Below, piece after piece: positions 1 to 8,267 of a DNA stretch of 64,000 bases (positions within the stretch are counted from its first letter, which is position 1; the number at the start of each line of letters is the position of its first letter). This DNA comes from Streptomyces sp. NBC_00358 (GTDB lineage Bacteria > Actinomycetota > Actinomycetes > Streptomycetales > Streptomycetaceae). Both the position numbers and the translations under genes were made by a program. Location of the stretch: positions 1,240,001 through 1,304,000 of the forward strand of contig NZ_CP107976.1 of NCBI RefSeq assembly GCF_036099295.1. The letters are read 5' to 3'. The notes below the pieces were generated by a model that saw only the letters and a list, made by a program, of their open reading frames with translations, had not been told where the DNA came from and ran no database searches.

Positions 1-2
1 GG

Positions 3-1517
3 CTGGGTTCGTACGTTCTCCGGCGCACCGCCGAGTCGGTGGTGCTCGGCGCGCGGCGCGAGCTGTCGTCGTACCTGCTGCGGCTGCGGATACCCGCCGT
101 GGACCGCAGCGAGCCCGGCGACCTGATGGCCCGCATCACCTCGGACACGACCCTGCTGCGCGAGGTCACGACCGATTCGCTGGTCGGCCTCGGCACCGGA
201 GGTCTCACCCTGGTCGCGACGGTGGTGATGATGGGCCTGGTCGACGGGGTGCTGCTCGGGGTCACGCTGGGCGTGGTGCTGTGCGCGGGCTCGGTCCTCG
301 GCCTGATCGTGCCCCGTATCAACCGCGCCAGCAGGCAGGCCCAGAACGCCGTCGGGGTGATGGGGGCCTCGCTGGAGCGGACCCTCGGCGCACTGCGCAC
401 GATCAAGGCGTCCGGCGCCGAACACCGCGAGGAGCGCACCGTCCACGCGGCCGCCGAGGAGTCCTGGCGGCAGAGCGTGCGGGCCGCCAAGTGGTCCGCG
501 GCCGCGGGCAACACGGCCGGTCTGGCGATGCAGATCGCCTTCATCACGGTCCTCGCGGTGGGCGGCGCCCGGGTCGCGACGGGCGCCATCGACGTCGGCA
601 CCCTGGTCGCCTTCCTGCTCTACGTGTTCTACCTGATGTCACCGATCCAGCAGGTGGTCGGCGCGGTCACGCAGTACCAGACCGGCGCCGCCGCGCTCGC
701 CCGCATCCAGGAGGCCCTCCGGCTGCCCGCGGAACCGGCCGCCCTGCCCGCGCCGCTGCCGTCCCCCGGCGCCGAACCGGCGGCGCTCGCCTTCGACGAC
801 GTGCGCTTTCGTTACGCCGACGATCTGCCGTACGTCCACCACGGGGTGACGTTCGCCGTGCCGGCCCGCGGACTGACCGCGTTCGTCGGCCCGTCGGGCG
901 CGGGCAAGACCACCGTCTTCTCGCTCATCGAGCGGTTCTACGACCCCGAGTCGGGCCTCATCACCGTGGACGGCCGCGCGCTGGAGGACTGGGAGCTGCC
1001 GCGGCTCCGGTCCGCCATCGGCTATGTGGAGCAGGACGCGCCCGTACTGTCGGGGTCCCTGCGCGACAATCTCCTGCTCGGCGATCCGGAGGCCGACGAG
1101 GGCGAGCTGAACCGGGTGCTGAAGACGACCCGCCTCGACGGCCTCGTCGACCGGTTGCCGCGCGGCCTGGACACGCTGGTCGGTCATCGCGGCACCAAGC
1201 TTTCGGGCGGCGAGCGCCAGCGCGTCGCCATCGCCAGGGCCCTGCTGCGGCGCCCCCGGCTGCTGCTGCTCGACGAGGCGACCTCACAGCTCGACGCCGT
1301 CAACGAGGCCGCGTTGCGGGACACGGTCGCCGACGTGGCCCGTACGACCACGGTCCTCGTGGTCGCGCACCGGCTGTCCACGGTCACCACGGCCGACCGC
1401 ATCGTCGTGATGGAGGCGGGCCGCGTCCGCGCCGTGGGCACCCACCGCGACCTCGTCGCCGGGGATCCTCTCTACGCCGAACTGGCCGCCACGCAGTTCC
1501 TCGCGACCGCGGGATGA
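3..1517 (+). CDS. ABC exporter, fused membrane and ATPase domains (5' end cut by window)
   Basis: This is the C-terminal part of a half-size ABC exporter in which membrane and nucleotide-binding domains share one chain. The frame is open from the first bases of the window, so the true start lies upstream; the ATG at 39 is probably internal. Residues up to about 240 are hydrophobic membrane-domain sequence. The ATPase domain then shows Walker [10 protein letters not shown], the signature LSGGERQR, Walker [10 protein letters not shown] and the H-loop AHRLSTV, all intact. Such proteins dimerise and export lipids, drugs or peptides; the substrate cannot be told from sequence. No partner gene is visible downstream, where an AraC-type regulator follows after 200 bp. 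A partner half-transporter could lie upstream, outside the window. Confidence 0.9.
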   Translation: MGSYVLRRTAESVVLGARRELSSYLLRLRIPAVDRSEPGDLMARITSDTTLLREVTTDSLVGLGTGGLTLVATVVMMGLVDGVLLGVTLGVVLCAGSVLGLIVPRINRASRQAQNAVGVMGASLERTLGALRTIKASGAEHREERTVHAAAEESWRQSVRAAKWSAAAGNTAGLAMQIAFITVLAVGGARVATGAIDVGTLVAFLLYVFYLMSPIQQVVGAVTQYQTGAAALARIQEALRLPAEPAALPAPLPSPGAEPAALAFDDVRFRYADDLPYVHHGVTFAVPARGLTAFVGPSGAGKTTVFSLIERFYDPESGLITVDGRALEDWELPRLRSAIGYVEQDAPVLSGSLRDNLLLGDPEADEGELNRVLKTTRLDGLVDRLPRGLDTLVGHRGTKLSGGERQRVAIARALLRRPRLLLLDEATSQLDAVNEAALRDTVADVARTTTVLVVAHRLSTVTTADRIVVMEAGRVRAVGTHRDLVAGDPLYAELAATQFLATAG

Positions 1518-1590
1518 CCGCGCCCCCAACGCGCCCGATCCGCCTGACTCCCCGGAACATTCCGGTACGTCGGCGATCTCCCTGAACTCC

Positions 1591-1619
1591 TTGGCCGGCG
1601 ACCGGCTCTCCTCTATGGT
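1591..1619 (+). promoter_or_regulatory. Candidate housekeeping promoter for the AraC-type gene
   Basis: TTGGCC (1591-1596), then 17 nt, then TATGGT (1614-1619), which resembles the -35/-10 pattern of Streptomyces vegetative promoters. It would give a leader of roughly 90 nt before the ATG at 1718. Pattern match only; the -35 is imperfect. Confidence 0.3.
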
Positions 1620-1717
1620 GATGCCCTCTTTCCGCCACGCGGGGCGGTCGTCCGCTCGCGACCACCCGCAACCGGGCGGGGAGGGCACGTCCCACCCGGA
1701 TACACAGGCGACTGATC

Positions 1718-2641
1718 ATGGCCAAAAACCGACACCCCGCCGGGCAGGCCGTCCACGAGGTCCCTTTCGCGGCCCACGTCGGCACACCCGCCGGACTTGA
1801 AGTGATCTCGCTGGCCGCGCTGCGCGCCCGCTCCCGGACCCACGGAGCCGATCTCGGCCTGCCGCGGCGCCCCGGGTTCCACCAGGTGCTCACGCTCGAC
1901 TCCGGCGCACTGCGCCAGAGCGTGGACTTCACCGCCCACCACGTCGAGCGGGGCTCCTGGCTGTGGACGCGCCCCGGGCAGGTCCTGCAGTGGGGAGACC
2001 TCACCCGGGCCGAGGGGACGCTGATCGCCTTCGAGCGGGAGTTCCCGGACCCGGGCACCGCCCGCGCGGCCCGGCTCGACGATCCGCACGCGCCCGTGCT
2101 GCGTAGACCGAAGAGCGAGGACGCGACGTCGCTGCGGGTGGCCGGGGCGCATCTGGAGCACGAGTTCCTGACACCCGGGCGGCTGCCGCTCGACGCGCGC
2201 GTCGCCGTACTGCGCCATCTGCTGGACGTGCTGATCCTGCGCCTGGCCCATCTGGAGGAGCCCGGCAGTCCGGGCGGCGGGCCAAGCGAAACCTTTCTGC
2301 GGTTCCGCGAGACCGTCGAGCGGGACTTCGCGCACACCCGGCGGGTGGACGACTACGCCCTCGCCCTCGGCTACTCCGCCCGCACGCTGTCCCGGGCCGC
2401 CCTCGACGCGGCGGGGATCGGCGCCAAGGAGTTCATCGACCGCCGGGTCGTACTGGAGGCCAAGCGGCTGCTCGCCCACACCGACCTGGCCGCCGCCCGT
2501 ATCGCCGCCCAACTGGGCTTTTCCAGTGCCACGAACTTCGCCAAGTACTTCCACCAGCGCGCCGGGCAGGCACCCATCGCGTTCCGCACGGCGGTACGCG
2601 GAGGGGGTACGGGTATCCCGGGCGCACGCGCCCCCCGGTGA
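1718..2641 (+). CDS. AraC-family transcriptional regulator
   Basis: A 307-residue cytoplasmic DNA-binding protein. The N-terminal ~190 residues look like an AraC-type effector-binding region (about residues 40-120: HQVLTLDSGALRQSVDF, then a cupin-like stretch). The C-terminal ~100 residues carry the double helix-turn-helix: DDYALALGYSARTLSRA for the first, and RIAAQLGFSSATNFAKYFHQ plus the conserved GQAPIAFR for the second. The ATG at 1718 is preceded by a 200-bp non-coding stretch with a possible promoter. The neighbours are a truncated ABC exporter upstream and a gene-free repeat block downstream, so no target is obvious. The family assignment is firm; the ligand is unknown. Confidence 0.88.
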   Translation: MAKNRHPAGQAVHEVPFAAHVGTPAGLEVISLAALRARSRTHGADLGLPRRPGFHQVLTLDSGALRQSVDFTAHHVERGSWLWTRPGQVLQWGDLTRAEGTLIAFEREFPDPGTARAARLDDPHAPVLRRPKSEDATSLRVAGAHLEHEFLTPGRLPLDARVAVLRHLLDVLILRLAHLEEPGSPGGGPSETFLRFRETVERDFAHTRRVDDYALALGYSARTLSRAALDAAGIGAKEFIDRRVVLEAKRLLAHTDLAAARIAAQLGFSSATNFAKYFHQRAGQAPIAFRTAVRGGGTGIPGARAPR

Positions 2642-2942
2642 ATCGGGCGCACTTCCGATCCACCCGCGGTGCGGCCGAGCCCTGCCCTGCCCGACCCGTC
2701 CGGGCCCGGCAGGCCTCCCTGGACAGAGGGCGATCCCTGGGCAGGAGGGCTAGCCGAGCCGGGGGCGCGCCGAGCCGGTGGGCAGGCCCAGCCGGGCAGG
2801 GGCTGCCCCTCAGGCGGGGAGGGGCAGCCCCACAGATGGGGCGACCCGGCCCAGCCGGGGGCAGACCCAGCCGGGCGGCAGGCCAAGCCGCGGGCAGGCC
2901 CAGTCGAGCAGTCGACCGAGCCGGGGGCAGGCCGAGCCGGAC

Positions 2943-3256
2943 AAGGGCTGCCCCCCGCCAGGGAGGCTGCCCCCACAGGCGCGGCGGCCGGACCAGCCAG
3001 GCATGAGGCCCAGCCGGGCAGAGGGGCCAGCCGGGCAGCAGGCTCAGCCGGGCAAGGGCTGCCCCTCGCCAGGGAGGCTGCTCCACAGGCGGGGCAGCCG
3101 GCCCAGCCAGGCATGAGGCCCAGCTGGGCAGAGGGGCCAGCCGGGCAGCAGGCCGAGCCGGGCAAGGGCTACCCCCCGCCAGGGAGGCTGCTCCACAGGC
3201 GGGGCGGCCGGACCAGCCGGGCGTGAGGCCCAGCTGGGCAGAGGGCTGAGCCGGGC
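2943..3256. repeat. GC-rich tandem repeat, ~110-bp unit, about 3 copies
   Basis: Three tandem copies begin at the word AAGGGCT at 2943, 3054 and 3164, a period of 111 then 110 bp. The third copy is shortened to about 93 bp. Each copy carries the words CCAGGGAGGCTGC, CCACAGGCG, CATGAGGCCCAG and GCCAGCCGGGCAG, with only a few substitutions between copies. The preceding 2700-2942 is built from degenerate versions of the same words (CAGCCGGG, CCGAGCCGGG). Frames through it on both strands give low-complexity Pro/Ala/Gly/Arg peptides without a convincing start, so I treat 2642-3256 as non-coding repeat DNA. Confidence 0.8.
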
Positions 3257-3620
3257 AGGGGCTGCACCTTGCGCGAACGCGGCCACCGACCAGCTAACGG
3301 GATTGCCCCACAGGCGGGCCGACCTGTGTGAACGGGCGGGTTGGCCCTTGAACGGGACGGCTGACGCGTAAGGGAGACGGCTGATCGGCGGCAGGCAGGC
3401 CGACCGGCGACGACTGGCCTGCCGGCCCGCCGGCGACTGGGTGGGACCGCTGGCGCGGGACGGGGGCGGCAGACGCAGGGGTGCTCTTCATGGAGCAGGC
3501 GGGTCGGGGCTTGGAAGGGCGGGTCGCGGGTGATCGGGCCAGGTTTGGGAGGAGCGGCGGCGGGTCCCGGTGAATGTCGCTGATCCGCCGGGGTCCCCGG
3601 GCCCGCGGCGGACATGGTGC
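3257..3620. other. Gene-free stretch between repeats and terminator
   Basis: No frame on either strand has the codon pattern, start site or recognisable protein expected of a gene. The predicted peptides are Arg/Pro-rich and look like shadow translation of GC-rich DNA. Together with the tandem repeats it makes an unusually long non-coding interval (about 1 kb) for this window. Confidence 0.55.
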
Positions 3621-3665
3621 TGTCACCGGCGAGCGCTCGGGGACGCCGAGCGCTCGCCGGCGACA
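3621..3665 (-). terminator. Strong hairpin terminator of the small secreted protein gene
   Basis: CCGGCGAGCGCTCGG (3626-3640) and CCGAGCGCTCGCCGG (3646-3660) form a perfect 15-bp stem around the 5-nt loop GGACG. Four more pairs (TGTC/GACA) follow after one mismatch. It lies directly behind the stop codon of the minus-strand gene 3679-3975, where a transcript would end. There is no T-run, as is usual in Streptomyces. Confidence 0.8.
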
Positions 3666-3678
3666 GGACCTTGTCGCG

Positions 3679-3975
3679 TCAGCTCTCGATGCCCCCGAGC
3701 AGCCCGGTGACAGGCGCGGCCAGGTCGGTGACCTGGCGCAACTGGTTCAGGTCGTTGAGCCGGTTCAGACCGGCGAGCTGGGCGGAGGGCCGGGGAAGAC
3801 CGGCCTGCTGCTCAGCGGGGATGCCGCTCGTCGCGACCGAGTCGAGCGTGGAGATGGGGTTCAGCTTCGCGGCGTCCGGGACCACGGAACCCGCGGCCGT
3901 CGCCATCGGCGCGGCGAGTCCCGTGACACCGACAGCGAGACCAACGGCGGCGACGATACGTCGTGTTGAGATCAT
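3679..3975 (-). CDS. Small secreted protein, function unknown
   Basis: A 98-residue protein with a clear Sec signal peptide: MISTRR, a hydrophobic run of about 18 residues, and an AxA-type cleavage site (MATAAG, around residue 28). The mature part is about 70 residues without cysteine, rich in Leu, Ala, Gly and Pro. It ends in VTDLAAPVTGLLGGIES. That tail resembles the core of the peptide precursor encoded at 21488-21703 (VTGLNTAPVTGLVAGL). It is a single-gene unit with its own strong terminator and is divergent from the NTF2-fold gene across 171 bp. Similar short secreted proteins are common in Streptomyces and generally have no assigned function. It is not a chaplin or rodlin by motif. Confidence 0.75.
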   Translation of the reverse strand: MISTRRIVAAVGLAVGVTGLAAPMATAAGSVVPDAAKLNPISTLDSVATSGIPAEQQAGLPRPSAQLAGLNRLNDLNQLRQVTDLAAPVTGLLGGIES

Positions 3976-4146
3976 GCCTTCAGCAACGGCCCGGCCCCCC
4001 GGGCGGACACGGCCCGATCCTCGCGCTCACCCGGGAGGGGCATCAGGCCCTTGCGTTTGCCGTGGGCCCCGGGGCGGAGGACGCTCGGTATGAGGCGCCT
4101 CGCGGTCGGCTCCTGGTCGGCCCGCGCCTTCCTGAGGAGGTCACCC

Positions 4147-4509
4147 ATGGGCACGGCAGCCCCCGTCTTCGACGCAGAGGCACTGCGCCGGGGCATCGAA
4201 GGACACAGTGCGGCAGATCTGCTGTCGCTCTACGCGGACGACGCGGAACTGCGCGTCGTCGACCGCAACACCCAGCCCAGTCACCCGATGGTCAAACACG
4301 GTCGCGGCGAGATCGCCGAGATGCTCAACGACGTATACAGCCGGGACATGACGCACAAGATGGAGCAGTGCGTCGTGCAGGGCGACCACGTCGCCTTCAC
4401 CGAGTCCTGCTCGTACCCCGACGGGGTACGGGTGTTGAGCACATCGATGATGTCGTTGCGCGACGGGAAGATCATCGAGCAGACACTGGTCCAGGCATGG
4501 GACGAATAG
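4147..4509 (+). CDS. NTF2-fold/SnoaL-like small protein
   Basis: A 120-residue protein of the nuclear-transport-factor-2/SnoaL-like fold, a cone-shaped alpha+beta barrel used for small-molecule binding or catalysis. Features of the fold are the N-terminal helix with LLSLYADDAELRVVD, then GRGEIAEML, and the strands VQGDHVAFTESCSY and MMSLRDGKIIEQTLVQAW. I chose the ATG at 4147 because GAGGAGG stands about 7 nt upstream. An in-frame ATG at 4051 would add a basic, shadow-like leader. The role is probably enzymatic or ligand-binding in the cytosol but is not determined. It is followed by a strong hairpin and a convergent polyprenyl-synthase-like gene. Confidence 0.85.
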   Translation: MGTAAPVFDAEALRRGIEGHSAADLLSLYADDAELRVVDRNTQPSHPMVKHGRGEIAEMLNDVYSRDMTHKMEQCVVQGDHVAFTESCSYPDGVRVLSTSMMSLRDGKIIEQTLVQAWDE

Positions 4510-4518
4510 GAAGGTACT

Positions 4519-4565
4519 GGCCGAAGGTCCAGGTCAAGTCGCGTCTGACCTGGACCTTCTCGGCC
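4519..4565. terminator. Bidirectional hairpin terminator
   Basis: GAAGGTCCAGGTCA (4523-4536) pairs perfectly with TGACCTGGACCTTC (4546-4559) around a 9-nt loop. The stem is extended outward by GGCC/GGCC (4519-4522 with 4562-4565) after a small bulge. It starts 10 bp after the stop at 4509 and lies before the end of the opposing gene that stops at 4766, so it can serve both transcripts. Confidence 0.8.
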
Positions 4566-4765
4566 GGTGCGGCGATGGGGAGGTCTCGTCCGAGCCGAGT
4601 TCGCCGGCGACGGCCGGTGTCCGCGGCAGGCCTGCGCGTGTCCGCCTCGCTGCTGGACTCCATCCTGCGGACAGCCCGTGCCCACCCGCGTCCCGCCGCG
4701 CCGCGTGCCGCTCGGAGGCTGCGGATCCGGCCGCGGTGAGCCGCACCGCGCCGACGGCGGTCATG

Positions 4766-5794
4766 TCATCGGTGCTGGGCGGCAACCACTCCGGAGAGCG
4801 GCTCCCGCGCCTGTAGGAGCATCGGGGAAGCCCGGTCCACGAGGTCGCGCAGGACGGACGAATAGGCCTCGTCGCCGCCGAGTTCGCGCAGCAGGCGGTG
4901 CGCCCGGTCGCGGAACGCGCTGATGTCCTCCTCGTACCGGCGCAGCACCTCGGGTGCCAGGAGGAACGCGGTGAGTGCCGCGCGGGCGTCGAGCGAGTGG
5001 CGCGCGGCGGCGTGCAGTTCCAGGATGCGGTCCGGGGAACCGGCGTCGGCATCCTCCACGGCGCAGGCGAGCAGATAGGTCACCGTGCCGTTCGCGAGGT
5101 CTTCGTCGCGGCCGGTCAGTATGTCCTGCTGATCGTTGAACAGCTGCCACAGGATGCCGAAGACGTTGCCGAACTCCCGCCAGAGTTCGACTCTTTCGTG
5201 TGTTCGGCCCGCCAGTTGCGCGGCCATGGCCGTGACCATGCTGAACGGCGCGCCGGACTTCCCGAGGTAGGCCGTGACGACCGCGTCGCGCCGGGCGCCC
5301 ATGTCCGCGCGCAGGTCCCTCAACTGCCCCTCGGTCGCGGTGATCCAGCACCTCACGATCTCGGCGGACAGCGCGCCGCGCGCCGCCTCGGGGATCCGCG
5401 GCGACTGAACGACGAGCAGGGGGAGCGGGATTCCGCCGATGACCGTGGCGAGCAGCGCCTCGCTCTCACCGAGCCCACCGGCGGCGAAGGCGGCCTGACC
5501 GTCGGCGAGGTCGTCCAGGTAGCAGGCGGAGGTCCACCACAGTTCGTGGACGACGGCCAGCGGGACCGCCGGTCCGGGCGTCCCGGTCTCCACGGCGTGG
5601 ACGATGACCGGCAGCACCGACAGGGGGTAGGCGAACGTCCGGTGTTCCAGGAGTTCGGCGACCGCCGCCCGGACCGACGCGGCCGACGGTCCCAGCAGGT
5701 CGAGCGCGGACTCCCGCTCCGCCGCGATGTCCGCGGACATCTCCCGATGCAGATCCATGTACGACTTCACGCGCACGCAGCCCACCCCCACCAC
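4766..5794 (-). CDS. Polyprenyl synthetase-family protein
   Basis: A 342-residue all-helical protein of the trans-isoprenyl diphosphate synthase family. The first aspartate-rich motif is DDLAD (about residues 94-98 in ACYLDDLADGQ). The second motif is NDQQD (about 220-224 in LWQLFNDQQDIL). Both bind the Mg-diphosphate of the substrate in this family, so catalytic competence is plausible. The start is uncertain: several in-frame GTGs lie near 5794, and an ATG at 5758 (MDLHREMS) is an alternative; none has a clear ribosome site. No terpene cyclase, squalene/phytoene gene or other isoprenoid gene is adjacent. The chain length and even the reaction are open; it could also be a peptide prenylating or regulatory member like ComQ. 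Confidence 0.82.
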   Translation of the reverse strand: MVGVGCVRVKSYMDLHREMSADIAAERESALDLLGPSAASVRAAVAELLEHRTFAYPLSVLPVIVHAVETGTPGPAVPLAVVHELWWTSACYLDDLADGQAAFAAGGLGESEALLATVIGGIPLPLLVVQSPRIPEAARGALSAEIVRCWITATEGQLRDLRADMGARRDAVVTAYLGKSGAPFSMVTAMAAQLAGRTHERVELWREFGNVFGILWQLFNDQQDILTGRDEDLANGTVTYLLACAVEDADAGSPDRILELHAAARHSLDARAALTAFLLAPEVLRRYEEDISAFRDRAHRLLRELGGDEAYSSVLRDLVDRASPMLLQAREPLSGVVAAQHR

Positions 5795-6024
5795 CGAATG
5801 AATCGAGCACCGATTCGATCATTCGCCATGATGGCGAGCTAGAGCAACATTGCGCCATGGCCGATTCCTTGAGGACTCCGGGATTCTTCCCGTGACAGGG
5901 CCGGGTGTCCGGCCGCCGCGACCGCCACACCGACCGTCGCGCGAGGAGCGACCACGGCCGCGGGTCCACGGGGCGATGCTGCTCCGTTCACCGGGCGCGC
6001 CTTGCGGCCATGTACACCCAAGGC

Positions 6025-6741
6025 TCACGGCCGCCTCCGCTCGCCGGCTCCCGGCCTGGGGTCCACCGGCGGACCCGCGCCGGATCCCTCCGCGCGCCAG
6101 TCGGCCGGGCGCAGGACGGCGAGCAGTTGGCGGACCAGTTCCTCGACGACCTCGTCCAGGGTCGCGTCCACCCGTCCGGCGTTCCAGTCGTGCAGCAGGC
6201 CGTTCACGCTGCCGATGAAGGCGGTCGCGGCGAGGCGGTAGTCGCGCTGCGCCGCCTCTCCTCTCGCCACGGCGGCCGCCGCCTCGCCGCAGATGAACTC
6301 CACCCAGCGGGCCCGGCGGGCGAGCCGCTGCTCCTCCAGTCGCGCGCTCACGCCGATGATCTCCACGAAGGTGATGCGGATGCGGCGCGGGTCGCTTGTC
6401 ACGTTCGCCGCGTAGGCGCGGAACAGAGCGGTGGCGCGCTCGGCGAGCGGCAGGTCGCGGGTCTCGGCGAGCGCGGCGAGGGCGGCCTCCTCGGCCCAGT
6501 CGTTGACCTGGAGATGAAGGGCCGCCAGGACGTCCTCCAGGCCCCGGAACGCCTCGTAGAACTGGCGCGTCGACAGTCCCGCCGCCTCGCTGAGGGCCGC
6601 CACGGTCGTGGACCGGTATCCGGGTCCGGCGCCGAACAGTTCGAGCCCGGCGTCGAGGAAGCGTTGGCGGCGCTCCGCCTGCCGCTCCTCAGCCGTTCTG
6701 CCGCCGTAGCGGCCGGTGGGCTGTCTGATCCTGCCCGCCAC
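6025..6741 (-). CDS. TetR-family transcriptional regulator
   Basis: A 238-residue regulator. Residues about 18-65 form the TetR helix-turn-helix (RFLDAGLELFGAG ... TTVAALSEAAGLSTRQFYEAF), and the rest is a helical ligand-binding domain. The GTG start at 6741 is supported by AAGGAGG 6 nt upstream. It is divergent from a secreted beta-propeller gene (6992), and the intergenic region holds a palindrome that fits a TetR operator (6832-6847). Self-regulation plus control of the divergent gene is the simplest reading, but this is inference. The C-terminal ~25 residues are low-complexity Gly/Pro/Arg. Confidence 0.9.
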   Translation of the reverse strand: MAGRIRQPTGRYGGRTAEERQAERRQRFLDAGLELFGAGPGYRSTTVAALSEAAGLSTRQFYEAFRGLEDVLAALHLQVNDWAEEAALAALAETRDLPLAERATALFRAYAANVTSDPRRIRITFVEIIGVSARLEEQRLARRARWVEFICGEAAAAVARGEAAQRDYRLAATAFIGSVNGLLHDWNAGRVDATLDEVVEELVRQLLAVLRPADWRAEGSGAGPPVDPRPGAGERRRP

Positions 6742-6831
6742 GCGTTCCTCCTTCGGCCCCGACCCGAACCGACGCTCGCCCGTTCGGTGATTTTGTCGTG
6801 CACCAGCCCTTGTGGAGAGGCTCCCTCATTC

Positions 6832-6847
6832 CTTACTTTCCAGTAAG
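6832..6847. promoter_or_regulatory. Operator-like palindrome between TetR gene and beta-propeller gene
   Basis: CTTACT-TTCC-AGTAAG is a perfect 6-bp inverted repeat with a 4-nt spacer. It lies 91 bp from the TetR start and 145 bp from the divergent gene, in a patch that is AT-rich for this genome. Position and symmetry suit a TetR dimer; binding is inferred. Confidence 0.45.
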
Positions 6848-6991
6848 TGCACTTTGAAAGCGGGCATGTTCAGATTTCGCATTGTCATGCTCTCGTCATT
6901 TCTGGAGTCGTGCACAGCACCCGGCCCTGCACGGCTCGTCCCGGTTCACCGCGCCCGTCCGCCGCACTCCCCCACTACGACAGGACCCTCC

Positions 6992-8260
6992 ATGTCCGTG
7001 CTCAGAGCCAGACACCTCTGTTCTCTCGCCGCGGCCCTCACCCTCACCCTGGGCGCCACGGCGACCGCCGCGACCGCCGCGTCCGCCGACGGCGCGCAGG
7101 CCTCCGCCACCGATCTGCGCGAGGTGATGTTCGTCGGCAACAACTGGGAGGGCACCGCGGACGTCATCAAGTCCACCGGTGACTTCGCGAAGGTCGGCCG
7201 GATCAACGTCATCCCGGACAAGGACGCGCGGCTCGCGGCGATCAACGCCGATCCCATCAAGTGGGCCTACTTCATGGGCATTCGAAGCGGCGTCGGCGAG
7301 GGGCACGACCAGTTCGTCGACGACATGTACTCCACGCCCGACGGCAGGTCGGTGGTGGTCTCACGCCCGAGCTTCGCCGACGTCGTCTCCATCGACCTCG
7401 CCACGGGACGGATCAACTGGCGTTTCCCCGTCGCGGGTTACCGCTCGGACCACATGGCCGTGTCCCCCGACGGCACGCGGGTCGCGGTCTCGGCCTCGAC
7501 CGCGAACACCGTGCACGTACTCGACATCACGACCGGCGCACAGCTCGGCTCCTTCGCCACCGGCGACAAGCCGCACGAGAACATCTTCACCCACGACGGC
7601 AAGTACATCTGGAACATGGCCATCGGTGACGTCACCACCGCTCTCGACGACCCCTGGCTGGACTGGACGAAGGGCGACCGGAAGATCACCGTCGTCGACG
7701 CGACCACCTACAAGCAGGTCAAGGTGATCGACATGCGCCAGCGCCTCGACGCGATCGGCCTCACGGACTTCTCCGACGCCGTCCGCCCGGCCGTCTTCTC
7801 TCCGGACGAGTCGAAACTGTACTTCCAGGTGTCGTTCTTCAACGGCTTCCTGGAGTACGACGTCGCGACCGACCGGATCACCCGGGTCAAGACCCTCCCG
7901 AAGAACCCCGCCACCAGCAGCGACCGCACCACCTGGGTCAACGACTCGCGCCACCACGGCATTTCGATGAACCCGTCCGGCACCAAACTGTGCGTGGCGG
8001 GCACGATGGACGACTACGCGACCGTCGTGGACCGCGCGACGCTCCAGGAGGGCCCGCTGGTCCCGGCGTCCAAGCCCTACTGGGCGACCGTCAGCGGCGA
8101 CGGCAAGGACTGTGTCATCTCCGAGAGCGGCGCCGACCAGGTCACCGCCATCGACTTCGCCACCGGGCAGAAGACCGTGTCGGTGCCGGTCGGCGACCAC
8201 CCCCAGCGGGTTCGCCTCGGCCATGTGGAGGCGAACTGGAGCGGGCCGAGCGGAAGCTGA
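6992..8260 (+). CDS. Secreted beta-propeller (YncE-like) protein
   Basis: A 422-residue exported protein. The ATG at 6992 gives a typical signal peptide (MSVLRARHLC, hydrophobic core, cleavage near ASADGAQA). An in-frame ATG at 6812 would put extra unrelated residues ahead of it. The mature part has repeated blade-like units of the YVTN/YncE type: SPDGTRVAVSASTANTVHVLDITTGAQLGSFATG, VFSPDESKLYFQVSFFNGFLEYD, SMNPSGTKLCVAGTMDDYATVVDRATL, and VISESGADQVTAIDFATGQK. Such propellers act as binding scaffolds or, in some lineages, as enzymes. No catalytic signature is evident. Its divergent partner is a TetR regulator. It converges closely (7 bp) with the GH5 gene at 8268. Confidence 0.85.
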   Translation: MSVLRARHLCSLAAALTLTLGATATAATAASADGAQASATDLREVMFVGNNWEGTADVIKSTGDFAKVGRINVIPDKDARLAAINADPIKWAYFMGIRSGVGEGHDQFVDDMYSTPDGRSVVVSRPSFADVVSIDLATGRINWRFPVAGYRSDHMAVSPDGTRVAVSASTANTVHVLDITTGAQLGSFATGDKPHENIFTHDGKYIWNMAIGDVTTALDDPWLDWTKGDRKITVVDATTYKQVKVIDMRQRLDAIGLTDFSDAVRPAVFSPDESKLYFQVSFFNGFLEYDVATDRITRVKTLPKNPATSSDRTTWVNDSRHHGISMNPSGTKLCVAGTMDDYATVVDRATLQEGPLVPASKPYWATVSGDGKDCVISESGADQVTAIDFATGQKTVSVPVGDHPQRVRLGHVEANWSGPSGS

Positions 8261-8267
8261 CGCCCAC

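Noticed and set aside
2943..3256. CRISPR-like regular repeats
   Set aside because: The repeats are contiguous and 110 bp long, without unique spacers, and no cas genes are present; the 24-bp and 26-bp arrays also lack spacers.
2669..3286. Several open frames through the tandem-repeat block on both strands
   Set aside because: Low-complexity Pro/Ala/Gly/Arg translation in all frames, with no ribosome site or signal peptide; periodicity (110-111 bp) is not a multiple of three throughout.
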